Of a stretch of 64,000 bases of DNA, positions 59,339-64,000 are shown piece after piece. Under the pieces are notes generated by a model. That model was not told the origin of the DNA, searched no databases, and worked only from the letters and a program-made list of their open reading frames with translations. The stretch is from DATAPD01 sp036265385 (GTDB lineage Bacteria; Acidobacteriota; Terriglobia; Terriglobales; Acidobacteriaceae): positions 124,001-188,000 of the forward strand of contig DATAPD010000020.1 of the NCBI GenBank assembly GCA_036265385.1, written 5' to 3'. How positions within the stretch are numbered: the stretch's first letter is position 1; every line of letters starts with the position of its first letter. Both the position numbers and the translations under genes were made by a program.

Positions 59339-60022
59339 TCAGTTGCTCCGCTCCCACTGCTGGCGGAGGTCGGCATAGAAATCGGATGTCTGCTGTGAGC
59401 GAAGAAATTCGTATTCTTCAATCAGAGCAGCCACACCAATTCGGGATGACGGAAGCGGCGGTTCGACGCGTAAAACGCGTGCGACGAATTTTACTCGCAC
59501 TGGGTCGGTAAGTGTAATGTGTGGTGGAAACGTCATTGTGACTTCCACCCGCTCCCCCGGTTCGATAGGACGGTCAAGATAGAAATACACTCCGCGAGCG
59601 CTTACGTTTTGAGTTTCTGTGAAGAATTCGTCTGAAGTTCCACCCATCCGTACTGCGGCAGGCAATCGCATGTTGAAACGCCGCATGGTACGTCGTTCTT
59701 GAGCCGTGTCCGGGTTGTTCATTAGCGCTTTGCCTAATAGCATTCGCCCTCGACTTGCGAGTCCAACACAGCCTCGCACTAGGACGTCGACGATTAGCGC
59801 AAGATTCTTTGATTTATCATACGTTTGCAAGAACAATTCGAACTGCGGAATTAATTCGGTAAACGGCACAGGAGGCTTGAATGCGAGCAGATGTCGACTG
59901 GCGAAGATCTCCAGCGAAATCGTCCACTGCATCGGGCACTGCTCAACACTGTCGAACGTTGATCGGCAAAAGAAGTCTGCCCAATTTTTCGACGTAGCAT
60001 CTCCGACAGCCGCAGCGTGCAT
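59339..60022 (-). CDS. PilZ-domain protein
   Basis: Up to 227 residues. The C-terminal 120 residues are a PilZ domain: the RxxxR-like entry ERRTMRRFNMRLPAAVRM (R-R-x-x-R-R-F), the turn NVSARGVYFYLDRPI (N/D-x-S-x-x-G, here NVSARG) and a terminal strand pair VARVLRVEPP. These two motifs are the c-di-GMP contacts, so binding is plausible. The first 93 residues have no recognisable domain; an internal ATG at 59743 with GAGGG just upstream would give a 134-residue PilZ-only protein, and I cannot decide. It is convergent with the ccm cluster. Confidence 0.7.
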   Translation of the reverse strand: MHAAAVGDATSKNWADFFCRSTFDSVEQCPMQWTISLEIFASRHLLAFKPPVPFTELIPQFELFLQTYDKSKNLALIVDVLVRGCVGLASRGRMLLGKALMNNPDTAQERRTMRRFNMRLPAAVRMGGTSDEFFTETQNVSARGVYFYLDRPIEPGERVEVTMTFPPHITLTDPVRVKFVARVLRVEPPLPSSRIGVAALIEEYEFLRSQQTSDFYADLRQQWERSN

Positions 60023-60215
60023 CTGACTGAACCGATGGTATTTGCAGCGGCCGTTAGCTTGACAGCGTATCTCTCAGATGTTTAAGTAGTTGTTTGCTTT
60101 TAGCCCAGTTCTGGTAACAGGTTCTGATCGACTGCGCCGAGCGCGGGGAGCCGTCTTTGTGCGTGTGTGACATTTCCTTTTCTACTCCACGAAATTGGGA
60201 TATCCGGAGGAGCAT

Positions 60216-63200
60216 GTGAGTTTGAAGGACCTGTGTTTGGGGAACGCTCGTCGTACGACAGTCGCATTGGCAGGTTTGGCTCTTCTGGTTAGCGCCGGTT
60301 GGGTGCTCTTGCACATGGCGGTGTTTGCGTCGAGCGAACGTGCTCTAAATCGGCCAACCGTTCTCAATTCCGCCCTCCGTAAGCTACCCCTCCATTTCGA
60401 ATCGAACCGCGGTCAAACAGACTCGAGAGTGAAGTATCTGGCACGGGGTGCTGGGTACGGCATTTTCCTGACTGAAACCGAAGCAGTCCTGAAATTGGAT
60501 GGCGGCAAAACCGAAGCGCCAAACGTTCTAAGGATGCAGTTGCTGGGTTCTGATCCGGCCGCGCGGATCACCGGAAGCGACATGCTGCCCGGGAAAAGCA
60601 ATTACCTCATTGGGAAGAACGCCAAAAACTGGCACACCGGGATCGACCAGTTTTCGCGCGTTGGATACGATTCGGTCTATCCGGGAATCGATCTCATCTA
60701 TTACGGCAATGAAGGCCGACTTGAATACGATTTTCGTGTGGCTCCTGGTGCTGATCCCAAGCAGATTGGAATCAGATTCAATGGCGCCCGCGCCATTCAT
60801 GTGAACGAACGAGTGGTTGAGCTTGAAACGTCTTCCGGCAGTGTCCGGCTGGAAGCGCCCCGCGTGTATCAGGTGAATGGAAACCGCGAGCAACCAGTTT
60901 TGGGGCATTTCGTGCGCCGCAGCGAGAATGAAATCGGTTTTAGCGTTCCCGATTACGATCGCACTCGAACTCTCGTGATTGACCCGGTTTTAAGTTACTC
61001 GACCTTTCTTGGGGGCAGTGGCGACGAGTTCGGGACCAAGATTGCAATCGATTCTGGATTGAATTTCTATGTCGCGGGAACGACGACCTCGGCGGATTTC
61101 CCCGTTACAACTGGTGTTACGCAGCCCACACTTGACGCACCCAATGATGCATTTGTAGCGAAGTTCGATGCAACCGGCTCGACTCTCCTCTTCGCTACCT
61201 ACCTGGGTGGCACTGGAACGGAGACCGTAGCGGGGATCGGCGTCGACGGCGGATTCAATGTGTACATTGGCGGTACAACGACATCATCAAACTATCCCCA
61301 TTCGGTGAACGCATTCCAGTCCTCACCGAAGGCGCCGGGCACTCACGTTTTCGTCAGTCAGTTGAACTCGGCGGGGACAGACCTGCTCTATTCGACGTAT
61401 CTTTCTGGAAGCGGATCAGATACTGCGACTGGATTTGCAATTGACAACCGCGGCAACGCATATGTCACTGGCATGACGACATCCTCGACAGATTTCCCCG
61501 TAACCTCCGGGACATTCCCGTGGCCGCCATCAAACCCGACCACCCAGTTCTTCGTTGCCAAGGTGAGCACTACAGGCTCTGGAACTAGCAGCCTTCCTTA
61601 TTCGAGTTACTTCGGGGGAGGAGACCCTGTTAACGGGGACGCTGTCGGCGGGGGCATTGCCGTTGACACGAGTGGAAACATTTACATCACTGGTGGAACG
61701 AGCTTCCGGCATACTGGAGCGGATCCTCCTAACGATTTCCCAATTCTTAATGCGGGCCAGTCATGCCTGGATATACCGGTGACAAGTCCCCCACCGACCA
61801 CTCCTCCCGCGTGCAACGCAGGTGCTACAAACCGGGATGCGTTTGTGGCCAAGATCACGCCGCCCACGGGATCCGCAGGGCCGCAGTTGGTGTACTCAAC
61901 GTATCTAGGTGGATCGTTGGAAGACACAGGGCTCGCGATTGCTGTGGACACGGCGAACAACGCCTACGTTACAGGATCTACGAACTCGGCCGACTTGAGT
62001 ACCAGCATTCCATCGACCATTGCGCCCTACCAGAAAACCTTGGCTGGCGGATTCGACGCGTTCATCGCGAAGATTGGCGGCACCCAGAACACCACTACCC
62101 ATATCTATCCTCTGAACTACTTTTCGTTTCTTGGGGGCACTGGCGACGAAACAGGTTTTGCGATTACGGCCGACGGGATTCAGGGAGTGCGCGTCACGGG
62201 GTCGACGGCATCATCAGATTTTCCGAAGCTGAACCCGATTCAAGCTTCGTACGGTGGCGGAGCGACAGACGCGTTTGTGGCACGTATCGATACGACGGCA
62301 ACCACTGCCAGCAATACAGGGCAGTTTGCAACTTTCCTCGGCGGCAGCGGAGCTGACGTAGGCACCGGCATCGCGGTGGATGCGAACAATCAGACCTACG
62401 TTACTGGGCAAACGCAATCAGCGAACTTTCCGACAGCAAATCCGTTTCAGGGCAGCCTGAGCGGTCCGAGTGATGCGTTCGTCACGAAGATTGGTGCCGT
62501 GAGCACACTGACGGTAACGGGAGCTCCGACACCGACCACAGTAGGGGTAGGAAACACGCTCACATTCAAGTACACCATCAAGAATACGGGTCCGGATCCG
62601 GCCTTCAACGTCACTTTGACAGATGTCGTGCCGTCGTCTGGCGCCACTTTTTCCAGCGCCACCGCATCCCCGGGTTCATGCACCGGAGCGACTGGAACAC
62701 CTGCGGCCGTTACGTGTGCGATTGGCTCGCTTGCCGTGAATGCGACAGCCACTGTCAGTATCGTAGTAACACCAACGGCAGCGGCCCCCACTGGTATCGG
62801 CAATAGTGCCACCGTTACGTTCAACAACGGATCGACAGTAACCGCCACGGCGAGTCCGACTCCGATCGTGACCGATTTCCGCGTTGATGTGTCGCCCAGC
62901 ACTGCGACCGTCGTCGCAGGCCATACTGCCACCTACACCATCACGGTGACACCGCTTCCGACGTACAGCGGCTCAGTTGCGTTGAGTTGCTCCTCGGGCC
63001 TGCCAACAGGTGCAGCCTGCACGATCACAAGCTCCCCTGTGACGCTTCCCAACACCAGTCCGGTGACTGCTCAGCTTGCGATCAGTACGACGTCGCGTCC
63101 CATCAACACTGCGCAATTGAAGTTGAACAGTTTGATTTATGCGCTCTGGCTTCCTATCGGGGGTATTGCGCTTCTGGGGCGCGGAGGGCGACGTCGCTGG

Positions 63201-63380
63201 TTGACATTTTTGGGAATCATGATTCTGGCCGCGTTGATCGCGTTGCAATTTGGCTGTGGCAGCAGTGGAACCACTCCACCAGTCACAGGGGGAACTCCCG
63301 CAGGAACTTACACGATTACGGTTTCTGCCTCTTCTGGTTCGGCGTCCAGGACGAGCCCACTCACGTTGGTTGTTCAGTAG
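60216..63380 (+). CDS. Large SBBP beta-propeller repeat protein with DUF11-like and Ig-like C-terminus
   Basis: 1054 residues. Signal/anchor helix (about 13-40), then an N-terminal module that begins LPLHFESNRGQTDSRVKYLA and is common in acidobacterial SBBP proteins. About nine SBBP repeats of roughly 50 residues follow (YSTFLGGSGDEFGTKIAID, YVAGTTTSADFP, YLGGTGTETVAGIGVD and so on), then a DUF11 domain (about 770-880; NTLTFKYTIKNTGPDPAFNVTLTD) and an Ig-like domain. The end is a hydrophobic/Arg-rich module LPIGGIALLGRGGRRR, a TM stretch with FGCGSSG, and a last beta strand pair. It is exported and probably on the cell surface. GTG 60216 has GGAGGAG just ahead; TTG 60195 would add seven residues. 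Confidence 0.88.
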   Translation: MSLKDLCLGNARRTTVALAGLALLVSAGWVLLHMAVFASSERALNRPTVLNSALRKLPLHFESNRGQTDSRVKYLARGAGYGIFLTETEAVLKLDGGKTEAPNVLRMQLLGSDPAARITGSDMLPGKSNYLIGKNAKNWHTGIDQFSRVGYDSVYPGIDLIYYGNEGRLEYDFRVAPGADPKQIGIRFNGARAIHVNERVVELETSSGSVRLEAPRVYQVNGNREQPVLGHFVRRSENEIGFSVPDYDRTRTLVIDPVLSYSTFLGGSGDEFGTKIAIDSGLNFYVAGTTTSADFPVTTGVTQPTLDAPNDAFVAKFDATGSTLLFATYLGGTGTETVAGIGVDGGFNVYIGGTTTSSNYPHSVNAFQSSPKAPGTHVFVSQLNSAGTDLLYSTYLSGSGSDTATGFAIDNRGNAYVTGMTTSSTDFPVTSGTFPWPPSNPTTQFFVAKVSTTGSGTSSLPYSSYFGGGDPVNGDAVGGGIAVDTSGNIYITGGTSFRHTGADPPNDFPILNAGQSCLDIPVTSPPPTTPPACNAGATNRDAFVAKITPPTGSAGPQLVYSTYLGGSLEDTGLAIAVDTANNAYVTGSTNSADLSTSIPSTIAPYQKTLAGGFDAFIAKIGGTQNTTTHIYPLNYFSFLGGTGDETGFAITADGIQGVRVTGSTASSDFPKLNPIQASYGGGATDAFVARIDTTATTASNTGQFATFLGGSGADVGTGIAVDANNQTYVTGQTQSANFPTANPFQGSLSGPSDAFVTKIGAVSTLTVTGAPTPTTVGVGNTLTFKYTIKNTGPDPAFNVTLTDVVPSSGATFSSATASPGSCTGATGTPAAVTCAIGSLAVNATATVSIVVTPTAAAPTGIGNSATVTFNNGSTVTATASPTPIVTDFRVDVSPSTATVVAGHTATYTITVTPLPTYSGSVALSCSSGLPTGAACTITSSPVTLPNTSPVTAQLAISTTSRPINTAQLKLNSLIYALWLPIGGIALLGRGGRRRWLTFLGIMILAALIALQFGCGSSGTTPPVTGGTPAGTYTITVSASSGSASRTSPLTLVVQ

Positions 63381-63408
63381 GTTGGGTTCTCACTGACGTG
63401 AATCGCAG

Positions 63409-64000
63409 CTAGGCTTTCGCCGAAAGCCGGTTTTGCCCTGTGGTTTGCTGTGCAATCCCGTACTGGCGAATTTTGTAGAGCAGCGCCTTGTAACTTATTT
63501 TGAGGAGTGTGGCCGCCTGCTTCCGATTCCAGTTTGTCTGCTCCAATGCATGTGTGATGGCTTCAGCTTCTGCCTCATCCTTGGCGCTTCGAGCTAGCGA
63601 CTTCAGTCCGCCGCCTGAATTGCCAGACGTGCTGTCCTTTGGAGAATCCGCACGCATTCCGCCAGTGCCGTCATTTCGAGGACTCAGTTCGGCAACCGCT
63701 AACTTTTCGTCTCCCAGGACGATGTAGCGCTTCACGAAATTGCTAAGCTCTCTAAGATTACCCGGCCATGAGTAACCGAGACACGCTTCCATCAGGTTGG
63801 TGGAGAGTGGTAATGATGGTCGCGCATAGCGTTCCGACATCCGTGACATAAAATGCTTCAGCAAAATCGGAATTTCTTCTTTGCGTTCACGGAGCGGTGG
63901 GATATTCAGAGTGAAAGCGTTCAAACGATAGTAAAGATCTTCCCGCAATCGCTTTGTGGCCAGGGCTTCTGGGATGTTTATGTTGGTTGCGGCAAGTATG
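63409..64000 (-). CDS. Sigma-54-dependent activator (N-terminus beyond the window)
   Basis: The C-terminal 196 residues are visible. They cover the end of the AAA+ domain (ILAATNINIPEALATKRLRE, DLYYRLNAFTLNIPPLRERKEE, WPGNLRELSNFVKRYIVLGD), a Ser/Gly-rich linker of about 40 residues, and a Fis-type HTH (RKQAATLLKISYKALLYKI). The GAFTGA loop and any receiver are outside. The reading frame is open to base 64000. It is the third NtrC-type activator in 64 kb. Convergent with the SBBP gene. Confidence 0.9.
   Translation of the reverse strand, partial: ILAATNINIPEALATKRLREDLYYRLNAFTLNIPPLRERKEEIPILLKHFMSRMSERYARPSLPLSTNLMEACLGYSWPGNLRELSNFVKRYIVLGDEKLAVAELSPRNDGTGGMRADSPKDSTSGNSGGGLKSLARSAKDEAEAEAITHALEQTNWNRKQAATLLKISYKALLYKIRQYGIAQQTTGQNRLSAKA

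Noticed and set aside
60195..60215. TTG start for the SBBP protein
   Set aside because: GGAGGAG lies after this TTG and points to the GTG at 60216.
1..64000. CRISPR arrays, tRNA/rRNA genes, insertion sequences, prophage genes and toxin-antitoxin pairs
   Set aside because: Looked for on both strands by eye. No regularly spaced repeats, transposase or integrase reading frames, terminal inverted repeats or cloverleaf-like segments were found.

Overview
The window is ordinary bacterial chromosome. It is moderately GC-rich and densely coded on both strands, with no tRNA, rRNA, insertion sequence, prophage or CRISPR array that I can see. The gene style points to Acidobacteriota, probably class Terriglobia. 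The signs are a giant SBBP beta-propeller protein with the hydrophobic, Arg-rich C-terminal module common in that phylum, a Tat-exported spermidine-dehydrogenase-like flavoprotein with an RRDFLNG signal, PilZ stand-alone proteins, many sigma-54 activators, and Ig/OmpA and BNR exported proteins. The placement rests on remembered family traits, not on a search.

Layout. 1-4.9 kb (minus): tsaE (cut by the window edge), a PilZ protein, nnr (NAD(P)HX repair), a K+ channel with RCK domains and a GAF membrane protein. 5.3-7.3 kb: a cardiolipin-synthase-like protein and an endonuclease/exonuclease/phosphatase protein. 7.3-10.7 kb (minus): an NtrC activator and its kinase. 10.9-15.5 kb: exported proteins (OmpA/Ig, BNR/YCF48-like, a lipoprotein-like protein) separated by clear intrinsic terminators. 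15.7-19.0 kb: a second NtrB/NtrC-type pair followed by a degenerate receiver/HisKA protein. 19.2-22.6 kb: glycosyltransferase, CDGSH protein, FAD oxidoreductase. 22.6-26.1 kb (minus): MoxR/chelatase-like AAA+ ATPase with VWA partner, and a LON-domain protein. 26.2-33.8 kb: two SDRs, a MacB-type permease, TPR protein, thioesterase, cydAB and an Mrp ATPase. 35.1-41.7 kb: hrcA-grpE-dnaJ-rsmE and a UvrD-RecB fusion. 41.7-43.4 kb: a 14-residue Lys-rich mini-gene and thiolase. 43.4-49.2 kb: PAS kinase, comM, an omega-like small gene and rho. 49.2-54.7 kb: methyltransferase, a catalytically degenerate peroxiredoxin fold, M28 peptidase, a membrane protein and MarC. 54.8-59.3 kb: thiC and a ccmEABCD cytochrome c maturation cluster. 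59.3-64 kb: a mini membrane protein, a PilZ protein, the SBBP protein and a cut sigma-54 activator.

Regulation. Two promoters, those of cydAB and comM, carry GTGA-N6-TCAC palindromes centred exactly 41.5 bp upstream of the start inferred from a -10 box. That is class II CRP/FNR geometry and would link low-oxygen respiration with a DNA-uptake gene. The rho region has a leader with two mutually exclusive helices, then an intrinsic-type terminator whose loop holds the stop codon of the gene before rho. The chaperone operon has a good sigma-70 promoter but no CIRCE element. Its dnaJ can encode a complete J domain only if translation starts at an AUC codon, which has a well-spaced Shine-Dalgarno sequence.

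Most unusual items: the 14-codon Lys-rich gene with near-consensus promoter and bidirectional terminator; the AUC start of dnaJ; the CxxxY-type CcmE; the paired CRP-like sites; the rho leader; and several proteins that keep a fold but have lost catalytic residues (peroxiredoxin-like, receiver/HisKA-like, first HKD motif of the cardiolipin synthase). Starts were moved from the longest reading frame where ribosome-binding sites or family boundaries argued for it; each case is stated.
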